From assembly GCA_963930655.1 (NCBI GenBank), contig OZ005611.1:19145001-19209000 (forward strand): a stretch of 64,000 bases of DNA. The letters run 5' to 3'. Positions within the stretch are counted from its first letter, which is position 1. Every line of letters starts with the position of its first letter. The position numbers were made by a program, and so were the translations under genes. The stretch is from Myrica gale (Eukaryota > Streptophyta > Magnoliopsida > Fagales > Myricaceae). Below are positions 48,201 through 63,204 of the stretch, piece by piece. Below the pieces are notes generated by a model. That model was not told the DNA's origin and did no database searches. It saw only the letters and a list, made by a program, of their open reading frames with translations.

Positions 48201-49283
48201 ACAAAAACAAATATTTTTTATTAGTGAAATGATATTTTACCGTCACATTTTTTGGTCATTATATTTTGTGGGGGTAAAGACATCAGTTCACTGACCAAAA
48301 ACATTAGCTTCCATCCAAATTAACCGAAGAGAGTGCACAGTGTACACAATTGATAGTTGATGGGCGAAAAATTATTTCCCAAACATCATCTCACTGATGG
48401 GTTTATCAGATATCTATATCCTTAATACTTGTCATTGTGATAAACACAATATCACACTATTCCCAGAAAGTATAACAACAAAAATGCTATTGTAAAAGAG
48501 AGAAGTGATCCAGAATCCAGAGTATTAGTTTCACGATAGCAATAATATGGTCAAAAGAGCACCAGTATGGAGTAACAAGACAAGGAAAGGACTTCTTACT
48601 GTGAGAGTACCATAATTGTTGAAAATGCTGCATAAACACGCAAGCAGGAAGAATTTCATCCTTATCTTCCAGTTAAGAATTCACCATACACGTGCAAGCA
48701 GGAAAAAAAAACACCTACAAAGCAACCAAAATTGAATTCTATGCACCAAAACCGCAGCACACGTACTTTGAAGAACAAAAGAGTTCAATTACAGTTACCC
48801 CAAGTTCCAAGCAACTGTACGTTGAAATTTTTGAACAAATAGACAAGTCAATTTGACCAAATTGCACTAAGAAAGCAATCAACGTAACCATACAGCACTA
48901 ACCAACATTAATACAACCTAACCAACCATAGACACGCGAACACAGCTCACCATTTCCGAAAAATTACATAAACCAAACTCAAATTCACAAGCTTTTACGA
49001 GAAAACAGCAGGTAAAACATTATTAACCACTTGGAAAGTTAAAAAACGAAGAGAAATTGGGAGAGCACCGACCGTTATAGCGGCACCGGTGGAGCATCTG
49101 CTCGATAATCCTCAGGCAAGTGATGTCGTCGTCGACCACTAGAACCCTAAGGCCTGCCGGGAACTGCTCGTACACCATAACTTCAGAAGCAGCAGTAGCG
49201 GAACCGGAAGCACGGCCGCCCTTGCACGAGCCGTAGCCGCTGCCAACGCTCGTGCTCACGCTCGACTGCGCCACTCTCTGCAT
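45212..49283 (-). CDS. Type-B two-component response regulator (ARR-B transcription factor)
   Basis: Nuclear transcription factor at the end of the cytokinin His-Asp phosphorelay. Five minus-strand exons: 49283-49073, 48018-47866, 47789-47391, 47264-47188 and 46378-45212, GT-AG throughout, 2007 nt, 668 aa. The receiver domain spans about residues 44-155: acidic D51-D53, phosphoacceptor D97 in [10 protein letters not shown], and K146 in YLIKPIR. An acidic linker leads to a GARP/Myb-like DNA-binding domain (about 230-295: [47 protein letters not shown]). The C-terminal half is Gln/Asn/Ser-rich, with QQQQ runs typical of the activation region. The receiver and linker are closest to the ARR1/2/12 group as I recall it. 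The start ATG at 49283 is the first ATG in frame after an upstream stop. All catalytic residues are present. Confidence 0.95.
48070..48380. mobile_element. Foldback MITE in intron 1 of the response regulator
   Basis: Ends GGGTTAAATACACTTTTTGTCC and (reverse complement) GGGAAATAATTTTTCGCCC continue as inverted repeats sharing catcaacta and gtacac/gcac blocks. The flanking 9-mers AAGCATCAC and AAACATCAT agree at 7 of 9, an aged MULE-type target duplication. Confidence 0.7.
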
Positions 49284-49643
49284 GGCCGGCACGGCAGCAA
49301 CGTCACCGCGAGCAAACACACAAAAACAAACTCAAGGTCTCCCACACACTCAGCAATTAAACCCTACTCCGTCCCTCTCAAGGCTCTCTACTATGTGCCC
49401 CAAAGAGTACTCAAATTCACCCTATCGACGGTCAATTGTACCCGGATCTGCTAAAGTAAGCCCTCGAATCAGCAAGAGTGTGAGGGAAAACGAAACAAAC
49501 AACAGATCCGAGCGAGCAAAGGAGGGAGCTGCTGGTCTTGATTCCGAGATATTTTTCACATTATGTTTGGAGGGTTTTGGTGATTGAGGAAAAGTAGAAT
49601 CGAACAAAAAGGAACAGAACGGAAGGAAGAAAAAAAAAGGTTT

Positions 49644-49651
49644 TATATATA
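49644..49651 (-). promoter_or_regulatory. Candidate TATA box of the response regulator
   Basis: TATATATA about 360 bp upstream of the ATG. A long 5' UTR would result, which is common in this family. Motif and position only. Confidence 0.4.
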
Positions 49652-49883
49652 AGTAGGGCGAAGAGAGGGAAGGGGGGATAACATTAACAGGATGTCATAA
49701 AGAAGAAAAAGCACATTTAGATATGGCCTTTGCAGAGTGAAACATCGGTTTTTGCTATTTTATTCTCTTTAATAATGTCGGTAATTTTAGCTAATTTAAA
49801 AGAAGGAAATAATTGGAGCTTGGAGTTAATGAGAGGAATGAAGGGGGGTCCAGGGGATGTGGTCCCCGGGCCGCGTGCAAATT

Positions 49884-50215
49884 CTTGCTTCCTTTCTTTT
49901 GATCTGGCACGTCTCTGTTCTATGTAATATCTATAGCTTAGACTCGACCTAGCGCTGCCTCCCTACTCTCTCTTCTTTTTTTTTTTTTTTGTTTTTATTC
50001 TTTGCTTCCTTTCTTTAGATCTGGCACGTCTCTGTTCCTATATATAGCTTATAGCTTAGACTCGACCTGGCGCTGCCTCCCTTCCTCTTTTTTTTTTTTT
50101 ATTCTTTGCTTCCTTTCTTTTGATCTGGCACGTCTCTGTTCCTATATATAGCTTATACTCGACCTAGCGCTGCCTCACTTTTTTTTTTTTGGTGTGGCAC
50201 GTATCTGTTTATAAT
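49884..50215. repeat. ~105-bp tandem repeat upstream of the response regulator
   Basis: Three copies and a partial fourth of a unit containing 'ttgcttcctttcttttgatctggcacgtctctgttc', 'atagctt' and 'actcgacctagcgctgcctc', separated by poly-T tracts. It lies about 600-930 bp upstream of the ATG, within possible promoter range. Confidence 0.9.
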
Positions 50216-50992
50216 TTTATGGGCATATTTTTTTATTTTTTAGAATTTGTATTTTATTTTTATATTTATATACTAAATATCACAAAATTAACGTATTCAA
50301 TATAATACTTTATTAATTTTTTTTACAAACATCAATCTACTTTAACAATTTATGCACTCATATCAATACAACTTTAACATCACCTAAATATTCATAATTT
50401 TATCAAAATCATACAAATTTCTTCCAAACGAACATCACCTAACTTAAACTCCACCTAGCGATGCCTATTGTCTCTCTTTCTTCCTTTTTTTATTTATTCT
50501 ATTTTATTTTATTCTTTTTAGGACCTAACATGATAGTTCCATATTCTTCTTTTTTTTTTTTAATTGTCGATTAAGAAGAATTTCAAATTGTTGGAGCATT
50601 TACTGCAGTGTAAATTTAGAGTATTTTGTAATTGTGATGGTTGGATTAATATTCTCGAATTTTTTTTAATTAAATAGTTCAATTATAAGAAAAATAGACA
50701 CAATATATAAATTTCAAAATATTTAATACTATCAGAATTTATTATTTGATACTGTAAAATTTATTTCTCTCTTAATTGAATAATCCAATTGAGATAATAA
50801 ATTGAAGAATATCAAAGTAAAGTATACTTCCTCTCACCCACACGAAGAAGGTAATTTGTAGAAGTTATATAATCTCAAATGCAGCTTCTAAAGAGTTTCT
50901 TTAAGTCAACAAACACTCATTTTTTACATTCACATTTTGGGGGATTTTAAAATCATAAGATGCATATTGATCCGCTTGAAACTCGGGGGGTT
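50216..50992. other. AT-rich spacer
   Basis: No gene or clear element. Very AT-rich with MITE-like phrases. Confidence 0.45.
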
Positions 50993-50995
50993 TAA

Positions 50996-51468
50996 GGTAG
51001 TGTTTACGGACCAATTTTTTTTTTGGAAACTTTACAAATGATATGAAAATTTAAGTATATTAGAATTTTATTGAATTTTGAAAAAAAATACTGAAAAGTA
51101 GAATTTAATGAGAGTAGATAAAAAAAGTAAAGAAATTGATGATTTAAGTGAATTTTTTATGTTTATTGTAATAGTACATAGACAATAAATGTGGTGTTTG
51201 TTTCCCCAACAATTCGGAGCATGAAAATTTCCAACAAAACAAACACACCCCAATATTTTTAATTTTTACGCATACACACTTTACTTTTCAAAAACTCCAA
51301 TAAATCTCAATAAAATAAAGATTTCCAAAATTTTTGCAAACAAACATTTGATGAAAAAAGAGAAATAAGGTTGAAATTTTTCCATTATTATTTTCTTAAC
51401 AAAATTTTTTGAGTGAATTATGTTTTCATTAAAAAATTTCCCAATATTTTGCATTGGTAAACACTACC
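50996..51468. mobile_element. Tourist/PIF-Harbinger-like MITE
   Basis: Perfect 12-bp inverted ends GGTAGTGTTTAC and a TAA direct repeat on both sides (50993-50995 and 51469-51471) fit PIF/Harbinger elements. The 473-bp AT-rich interior is non-coding and may hold a second decayed insertion around 51190-51260. Confidence 0.75.
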
Positions 51469-51471
51469 TAA

Positions 51472-52164
51472 GTTGAACTCCGGGTTGATTATATTCTAGT
51501 ACTAATTATACAATTTAGCTTATCTTTTATTTAATTTGCTCATTTGATCTTTGATTACTGAACACCAACTTTATGACTCAAATTAGAGAAAAAAAACGAA
51601 AAGAATGTTAAAATGCAAACCAAAACCCAAAGCAGTAATCTCAAAAATTACCAATTTTGATAATCAACACTTTAATTTATTGTCCTCTTTTAGAACTGAT
51701 TTGGTTATTATGACAAGATTGTGTTAAGATGAATTTGTCTTAATATTCTGTTTTGTTGAAGATCTACACACCCTCCAAACAAAATGGGGCGATCCAAACT
51801 GAGGACATGACGAGATATAAATTAATGTAAAGCCAATATAGATTACTGACAGCTCAAGAAGGCGATAGGCGAGTACGTACTGCAGCTTAAAGAACCACGC
51901 ATGCTGTGAGTGACAGTCACGCCACAAGTTCACTGAGAAGCACGGGGCGGACCCGCCAGGCTGTTAATTAGGGCGGCCTCTGAGAGTTCTGACCGTAAAC
52001 GTGAGGGAGAGTTACAAATTAGCGGTAAGACCTAGAGCTCTCCAGTACTCCTACATAAATTCTGATATGGTTACGTGACTGCACACGTGTGACCTTATCC
52101 TAATCTAATAGAAGTCTTTGCAGAGAGAGAGCGTCAGTGACCCAGACCCTCTCAAACACGGATA
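51472..52164. other. Upstream region of the plastid-type small gene
   Basis: No coding feature. The part near 52000-52164 should contain the promoter and 5' UTR of the following gene. Confidence 0.45.
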
Positions 52165-55100
52165 ATGAGTACTGGCCAAATGTTGAAGAGCTTACGAGGA
52201 TCTGTAGTGCTATCCTTACCCCCCACGTTACCACTGTCTCTTAAAGCAAACACCTCTCCCTACAGGGTTAGCATATTGTTTGCCATTAAGGTTCCGAAAG
52301 TGGGCAGCCAATTACGAGCTTTGAGGTGCACTTGGTGCGCTGCGAGGAGGAGGGTGATCAGGTATGACGAAGAAGAAGACGGAGACGAAGGATATGGTCA
52401 CAACGAGGACATTGCGATGTTGGAGTTGTATAGCCAGTCTGCGAAGGGAGAGGCGCTTATTGTGCACGCAGTGGTAGACGAGGAGGAAGTGGAAGTGCTT
52501 ATATTCAAGGTGAGTTTTATCAAGACTCAATACTCTAGAATCTAAACAATCCACGCCCTAAGCCCTTCCTTCACCCTGCCTTTTGTTTTTTTTGTTTTTC
52601 GCTGCGAGAGGAGTGCCGACTGCTCCTGCCACCCACTCCCACCCACTGTGGTACTCTCGCCATCAATGGCGGATTTGGAGTCGAATTCTTAGGGGAGCGA
52701 ATTCATAGAGAGGAAATATTCAATTTTTTTTAGGAAATATTTTGAATGTTAAAAATTTTTAGACTAAACATTAATCAAAATCTAGAAAACATTCAATTCT
52801 ACTCCCAACACATTTTCATACAAACGATAATACTTTTTTAAAATATATACCATCAAATTATTCTACAAGTTCATCACCCAACAATTATACAAAAAATAAT
52901 ATAAATATTTACTTTAGATTGAATTTAGCAACTAAAGGAGGAAAAAAAATTGAAATCAAAAGATGTTAGAAATTTTTTTAAAAAAATGAACTTATATAAA
53001 CTGAAACAATGTCCAAATAAAAGAAAGGAAAAAACCAAAGTCGCATAAGAAACTTTATGTGATAGCGATTTCTTTATGTTAACTTTTTCAAAGGTGAGAC
53101 AAAATCGATATGTTTTTTTTAATAAAATAGAAACAAAAACAGGTATTTAGGTTATAAAATAAATTGCATCGCTTGGTAAAATGTTAATTCCATTATTATT
53201 TGTTGTTATTTTAAAAGATACTTTAATACATTCCTTATTTGTTGTCATTTTAAAGTGTATGATTTTTAAATTTTTAAATTGTTCTCATTCATTTTGAGGG
53301 ATAAATGGTATTTAAATTTGTAAAAAAATGATAGTATTGTTTTCCTTGTAAAAATGACTTTTTTCAAAATATTTGGAGGGGGAAAATGATATTTAAAGGT
53401 GTAAAATTGGGATGTGATAATATTTTTGGCCTTAAAAATGTTTAAAAGGAAAAAAATTTCAAAATTTTTGGGGGTCTGTGGCCCACTTCTCCCCATAGTG
53501 ACCTGATCTTGTCCATAACTACCTCCTTCTTCTTGCTTTCTTGGTTGTTGTTTAGAATCTTAGCGGTTAGAATCCCGGTGCATATGAGGACCTTTTGTGA
53601 TATCCTGAGTTCCACTTAGAGTGAGAGAAGAAAAATGAATGGGAGATGGTCAAGTCCCACATTGAGACCTTATTAAGTTAAACTAGACTTTATAAAATGA
53701 GTTTTAAGAGCAACACGAAAACTCATACAATGAAAAATACAATAATTTAGGTGCATTTCATGGTGTTCAAATCGAATATATGACATAATGAATTAGAGAG
53801 AAATTTAAATACAGTTGAGTACTCTCATAGTGGATTGACAACCACGTTTCTAAAAATACTCCAAAACTATTTTATCATCAAAATCAAGTATAGCTCAAAG
53901 AGTAACCTTCGGCTAACACTCCGAATCCCACATGGAGTATGAGAATAAAAGGAATGATAGATGGTCAAGTCACACATTGAGATTTTACTAGGTTGAACTG
54001 AGCTTTTATAATGATCTAAGAAAACCTCGTCTAGTCATTTTGAAGTCAAAGCATCAGATATGACTAACGTTTTTCTTGGTTGTTACAAATGGTATTAGAA
54101 GTGTCATAGTAATTACCATAAATGTGGGCTTGATGGGCCTTGACGAGAATGTCAAGAATTTAAATGGGGAGATTGTGATACCATGAATCCCACATGGAGT
54201 AGGAGAAGAAAAGAAATGAGAAATGGTCAAGTCCTATAATTGGATCTTACTAGGTTGAACTGATCTTTATAATGATATAAGGAACTTCAAGAGCAACTTT
54301 GACTAGTACTTTTGAAGTCAAACCATCAGATATGACTAGTAACGTTCTTGTGTCGTTACACCTTTAGAGGGAACAACATAGCCGAACGAAATCTACACCT
54401 TCATACAGTCTTAATGACTCCAACTCCACACCGATTAGTCCATAAGCCCTGCACAATGCGTGAGGATCTCACACACCTGACTGTATTTTCCTCTTTTTGG
54501 GTTGTTTCTGGTGGTCTAAGGAGGTCATGCACCTCCTAGATAGTTCCAGCAGCGTCATGCAAACCTACCCCTTCCAAGTCGATGCATTCCAGCGGTGCAT
54601 GGATCCCACGCACCGTCGATGATTTTGGCTTCCTCCTCTTGCTTTTCGTGACCCTGTAATCCCAAGCTCGATTTTTAGTATTTAGGTTGTGGGTTGTGTT
54701 TGTATTGACCCCTTGTTGGTCTTTGTAGTTTATTTATTTACATTGTATCAGCTCCCGGTGGGTCTTTCGGATCCCTTATTGGATTATCCAGCACTTCAGT
54801 GGGTTATGTTATACTCAGATTGTCGGTGCTTTAATTACTAGCTTATTGATTCCGGTAGCTAAGTTTGTCGATTTATGCCACAACTCTCTCTGCGTAGTAT
54901 GAAGCATTTATGGTCTTTAACCCCTTTAAGGAATTCCGCTGGTCTTCCTTTACACTTAGGCTAAAGTTTGCTTATATTCCTATTTATAGTTTTAATCATA
55001 AAATGCAAGGTCGGCATTATTCAATAGAAAAACAAAAACAAAAGGTGATTTTTATTTTATAAAAAAATCCTTTTGGGGCTTAGGGCCGTGGAAAATGAGC

Positions 55101-56233
55101 ACGTGATCCATATGGATTGGTCACAATATTCTGTAAAATAAATAAATAAAATAGTGTTTCATCCCACAACTAAATTAAATATACAAGAGAAAAGGCAACC
55201 TAAAAAATATATAAAACCAAAGAGAGGTGTTCCCTTTTCAGACAAAGTACGATTAGTGATTTGCATATAGCTTGATGGCGCTGCCCATTTCCTGAAAAGT
55301 AGAAGAAGACGATTTTGTGGCAAGCTTGTTTTGCTTGATGATCGTGTGGCACTTCTCGATAACACGGCTAATTGCATGTTATAGCTCTAGCTAGTACTCA
55401 GAAAATTGTCCAAGTTCAGACTTAAAAGCTTTAACCTGAGTAGAATAAACTAATATAGTCTAGTTCCAACTTCTGCAGAACTCCAATTAGTTTGATTCCA
55501 AGTGCTTCTTTTTCCTAATAATTAGTTAGCCCATTTTTAAGGCAAAAATTGAGTCAAACTACTGTGTGACGTTCTTGATATAGTGGGACTTAACTCTACG
55601 TGATACCTTGCGTGTCTCATTAATGTTGCGGGGTTCTAAGCCACGATCGAGGTAATCTCAAGTTTAAGTGGGTCGTTGCTGTGATTCATTCTTCTAAAAA
55701 CACAAAAGGTATAATCCTTTGTTCATTCAAGCTCCATTGGTCATTTATTTTGGAACAGGAGCGAACTTGATTACTGTATAAGTTTTATTCATCACAAATA
55801 CCAATTTCCAGGCCACTAGATGCCTAGATACTTATGAATATATAAACTTTTGTTCATAACTCATGCATCTCGGCCAAAATATGATATTTTCTTGAAAAAT
55901 TTTGAAAATCTTTTAATTCAACTAAAATTGAAATAAAAATTGTTGCTCCCGTACGGATGCTCATTAATTTTACCCTTGTTCCTAGCTGTTCAGACTTATA
56001 TTATATATACAGTTCTACGTGCATGGTGTACTCACTTTATCATGGTATTTCAGGGATTCTCTTCGTGCTTGAGCGGTAGAACCTCACCGGATCCATCGAG
56101 AAGTGTTCTTCCTGCCGGGGCAGTGATAAAATCCATAGACAGAATTAAAGGACCATTCGACCCTTCTAATACAGAGTACATTCAAGAAGGTCTGACGTGG
56201 GAAGCATTTAAGACCACTCTCTTAACTACCTGA
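52165..56233 (+). CDS. Small conserved plant protein, probably plastid (DUF7734-like)
   Basis: Two exons, 52165-52509 and 56054-56233, joined by a GT-AG intron (AAG|gtgagt ... tttcag|GGA) in phase 0. Total 525 nt, 174 aa. The N-terminal ~60 residues are Ser/Leu/Lys-rich with few acids, like a chloroplast transit peptide. An acidic stretch (DEEEDGDEGYGHNE) leads into a conserved domain (IAMLELYSQSAKGEALIVHAVVDEEEVEVLIFK, then GFSSCLSGRTSPDPSRSVLP, IKSIDRIKGPFDPSN, YIQEGLTWEAF). I recognise this as a widespread plant family of unknown function annotated as DUF7734. The number is from memory. No catalytic motif can be named. The 3.5-kb intron is filled with repeats, but both exons are intact. 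Confidence 0.85.
53560..54330. repeat. Dispersed repeat, three diverged copies within the intron
   Basis: Copies around 53600-53715, 53925-54045 and 54165-54335 share 'cccacatggagt..gagaagaaaa', 'gatggtcaagtc', 'cattgaga..ttactaggttgaact' and 'tttataatgat' blocks. They look like decayed copies of one element or an internal segmental duplication. Confidence 0.7.
54380..55045 (+). mobile_element. Retroposon related to that at 28053-29236, in the intron
   Basis: Shares with the 28-kb retroposon a series of phrases in the same order (gcgtg..atctcac, ttttgggttgtttctggtggtctaagg, atttatggtc) and ends in an A-rich tail (aatagaaaaacaaaaacaaaagg). No target duplication was identified, so the 5' boundary is uncertain. 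Confidence 0.5.
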
Positions 56234-56524
56234 AAAAGGTATAAACAATATAGTTGACTGCAGGCATTTCAGAATTAATGTAGTTCTTGGTTGTTTGGTC
56301 GGTCATTAAAACAATCATGCTTAACACATTGGACTCACTGATTGTAATAAAGTTCAAGACTTTATTATGATTCATAAATTGATATAAAAGGGACAGTAAT
56401 AATGTCACTCATGATAAAGTGTTAGATATTCAGTAGCTGTCAAAAAGTTATTGATATGCGAAAATATCGAAATTTATTGATAGGATAAAGTGTTAGATAT
56501 ACAGTAAATGTCAAGAAATTTATA
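56234..56524. other. 3' flank of the plastid-type small gene
   Basis: Contains a local direct repeat of 'gataaagtgttagatat.cagta..tgtcaa' at 56414-56440 and 56484-56515. Otherwise featureless. Confidence 0.5.
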
Positions 56525-56894
56525 GGCTAAAACATGTGGTTTGTCCGCATACTATAACTTTTTTGGAAATGTTCTCAGTGTTTATTTTGTTCTCTATCCG
56601 TTCTCGTGGTTTTTTACGTTTTCTATTCATGTCCCTCCATCCAACTTCTATCTACAACCTAATGAACGTTTCATGTTGCTGGCGTGGCATGCACATTATG
56701 TATAGATGAACATGTATTGAATTATTAGAGAACATAACATGTATGGAGTTTAACACGTCAGCAACTTCCGTTAGTTTTTTGAACGAAAGTTGGATGAAGA
56801 GACATGAATGAGAATCACATTAAACTTCAGGGACGACTGGACAACAAAAAATTGAAAAAAGTTAAATCATATGGACCCGTCTTATATTTTAGCC
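56525..56894. mobile_element. Long-TIR foldback MITE
   Basis: Ends GGCTAAAACATGTGG and (reverse complement) GGCTAAAATATAAGAC continue into inverted arms (…cagcaacttccgttag… against …tctacaacctaatgaacg…). Flanks are AT-rich, and a 9-bp target duplication is not clear. Confidence 0.55.
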
Positions 56895-57483
56895 TTTTAT
56901 TATATGCAAAAATATCGAAAATTATCATGTGTACCATTCAATAGAGTAACTACCGAGATTATGCCACGTGACTTATTTTTCATATATTTGAACGGCTAAT
57001 GTGACGAATTTGATAATTTGAAACCAATATCAGATTAAAAAAAAAAACACAACACAATTTTCTTAAAATTTTCAAGCTTATGATCACGAGGATAATACAT
57101 GAGTCCAACGTCTACTTGTTACTTAGGGTACTTGATTAGATATTTTGCATCAGTTCTAAAAAATTATTGGGAGAAAGGATTCACCATTCAGCTAGAACCT
57201 AACAAATATATCTGTCTATGAAAGTCAGGGGCAGTTAATGTATGATAAATATAGGGAGTATTAAGAGCTACAACCTTCTTTTTCTACTCTCAATTATTTG
57301 GAGGTTATACGCTATAACTGTAGGATTTTTTTTTAATCTTTTCATTCTTATAAGCCTCGCTCACACCCGTCAGTATTTGTGTATGTTTAGAAAATAAAAA
57401 ATATTACACTTTTCAAATTTGCCGTAACGCTTTTAATCTTCGTTCCAACACAATACACAAAAGTCAGGTGCTATATATTTAAT

Positions 57484-58137
57484 TCAAGAAAAATTGACAT
57501 TTTAGTCCACAGGTGGAGGCAAGGGGGGGGGGGCAAACCGGGGCCACTGCCCCAGTTGGCTCCCCCCAAAAAAAATTTTTACATGTAAAATTTTTTTATT
57601 TTTTAAAGCTTGCCCCCTTAATACTCATTGAATTTCAGTCAGACCCCCTTAAGCTCAAGCTAACTCCTTTAAATTTTCTTAGAAGTTTGTCCCACATTGA
57701 TTATATCACTGGCTCCGCCACTGTTTTAGTCCTTAAGTTTTGGGTACTTTTTCATTTTAGTCTTTCACTTTCAACTTTCAAATTTTTAGTCCCTGAGTTT
57801 TCTTTTTTTGACGAAATAGTCTTTCCGTCAGTCTGTCGTTCATATGTTTAACGACACATGAAGCGGTCGACATGATATATGTGTTGAAAGTGAGCGGTCG
57901 ACGCTTCATGTATCAGTCGACCAGTACAAATTTGCTGATGTATTAAAAAGCTCCGTTAAGCATATAGACGACATACTGACGGAATGACTATTTCGCCAAA
58001 CAAAGAAAATTCAAGAATTAAAAATTTAAAAGTTGAAAAAACAAAGAAAATTCAATAATTAAAAATTTAAAAGTTAAAAATAAAGGACTAAAATAAAAAA
58101 ATGCTCAAAACTTAGAGTTTTCTTTAATTTAATTTTG
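57484..58137. mobile_element. Foldback MITE containing a second insertion
   Basis: The left arm (interrupted by 57509-57723) and the right arm (58020-58137) are inverted copies with shared blocks 'ttttagtcctt', 'aaattttta..tgagttttctttg'. The centre holds a smaller palindrome around 57840-57980 with gcggtcgac and its inverted partner. Outer ends are approximate. Confidence 0.6.
57509..57723. mobile_element. Small MULE-like insertion in the foldback element
   Basis: Flanked by a perfect 9-bp duplication TTTTAGTCC (57500-57508 and 57724-57732). Ends ACAGGTGGAGGCAAGG and (reverse complement) CAGTGGCGGAGCCAG are imperfect inverted repeats. Contains a poly-G run. Confidence 0.75.
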
Positions 58138-58234
58138 CTTATACTAGGCGTACCGAGTACAGATTAGAAAAAGCGAAGTTAGTATTTTTATCTTTTTGGG
58201 GTTTTATTGTAATTTTGTGGGCAGTTTATTTAAA

Positions 58235-58431
58235 GGGATAAATGCAAAATTGGTCCATGTGCTATACGTAAAAATCGATTTAGTCCTTGTGATTTTAGAA
58301 AGTGATAAAATCAGTCCCTGATGGACCAATAACAAACGAAAATAAAATCACAAGGAGTAAATCGATATTTTTCATATCACACAGACTAAAACGATTTTTG
58401 CGTATAGAACAGTGAATTTTGCATTTACCCC
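58235..58431. mobile_element. Short foldback MITE (MULE-like)
   Basis: Ends GGGATAAATGCAAAATT and (reverse complement) GGGGTAAATGCAAAATT begin inverted arms of about 70-90 bp. Flanking 9-mers TTATTTAAA and TAATTTAAA agree at 8 of 9. Confidence 0.85.
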
Positions 58432-58440
58432 TAATTTAAA

Positions 58441-59297
58441 AATGATTGCTAAATTATTTGGAATAAATATATAAAATTGATGAGTGTTAAATAATAATAA
58501 TAATAATAAAGAGGATTGTGAGAAGGTCAGCACAATGGTGTCCTATCATCGATGTTTCTGGTCGGAGCACTCGCAGATATTGAAGGTCAAGGGACCATGG
58601 AATGATGCCATTATACCAGAGTTGGGATTCCAAACTCCCACCACAATCCCAGACGCAACAAAATATCTTCCTAACCAATGCTGCATGATGTGGGAGGCTG
58701 GAAGCTACGTGGCATGTGCTGCGAGGTTAGGTCTAAGATATTTTCCCTGCAAAATATCCGTTGGGGACAAGTGGTTCCCCACTGCACCGGCTTTGATTCT
58801 CATTTGCCACTTTTAGCCCTCCTTGTTTCTTAAATTGCTGCGTTGCCATTCTTTAGCCCCTCCGCCCGCTAGGCCCTACGTGATATTTCCAGGAGAAAAT
58901 GAAGTCTACCGTGTATCTCTAACTTCTTATCAAAATTATATTTCAGATCTGGAGAAATTCCTTTTAGGTAACAAGGAATAAAATGTAGTATGTGTATTAA
59001 ATTTGATAACATCTGACCAATTTAATCGCACTAGAGATTTAATGATGTGACAAATATTAGATACGTGCAATTATCCTTCATCATACACATCATTTAAGTC
59101 GTACAATTTATTTATGCGTACAGTCGAATTAGATTAGATCGAAAATATCTTTGATCAATTCAATCTCTTTAAGATCCCATGATTGTATAATAATGAAATA
59201 AATTGAAAATAAGAAAAAATACTTTGATGCAATACTTTCAAAGTTAATTAATATATATGTGGATACTTAAAAAATAATTTTCAATAATTTTTAGTGA
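58441..59297. other. Spacer with an unassigned open frame
   Basis: Includes an (AAT)n tract at about 58488-58509 and an open frame to 58816 with no recognised domain. I do not call it a gene. The rest is AT-rich. Confidence 0.45.
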
Positions 59298-59876
59298 TTG
59301 CTAGAGCATTCTTAACCGCCTTTTCAAATTTGACTCTCTACTTTAACTAAAAAATACACTTCTCTATTTTAACTATCAACTTTTAAAAAACGTTCTCAGC
59401 AGCTTCTCTATTTTAACCATCTATTTTTACTATTCTATTTAAATATTATTTTTAAATATTTCTTTATTATTTCTCTAACATTTATATTTTTGAATATTCA
59501 TTTTATCGTAACAGTCATATTTATGAATATTTTTCTTATTCTAAAAAAGATCGATTTTTAAATTTTTTATTTTACTAACAGTTGAAATTTTTTAAATTTT
59601 AAGATGGTGAAATGAACAATATTTTTCTGAAAAGAAAAAAGAAAGAAAAAGAAGAAGATAAAGAAAAAAAGAAGATACATATTAATATTTTAGGATAGTG
59701 AGGTGAATAGTAATTCTCTAAAAATAGAGTCACTGTTCACTTTTTCAAATTTTTTATTAAAATTTGTTAAAATAAAGAGGCTGTTGAGGAGTATTTTTTT
59801 GACTTTTTAATTAAATTAGCTCTCTATTCTAACCAAAATGTTAGAATAGAGAGTCTGTTAGGAATGCTTATAGCAA
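59298..59876. mobile_element. Long-TIR MITE upstream of FKF1
   Basis: Ends TTGCTAGAGCATTCTTAAC and (reverse complement) TTGCTATAAGCATTCCTAAC begin long imperfect inverted arms sharing ctctctat and ttttcaaattt blocks. About 580 bp, non-coding. Target duplication not resolved. Confidence 0.65.

Positions 59877-63204
<3,328 letters not shown>

Noticed and set aside
58484-58816. 110-aa plus-strand ORF with a conserved-looking Cys/Trp content
   Set aside because: No ATG at its start, begins in an (AAT)n tract and matches no family I recognise. Kept only as an unassigned open frame.
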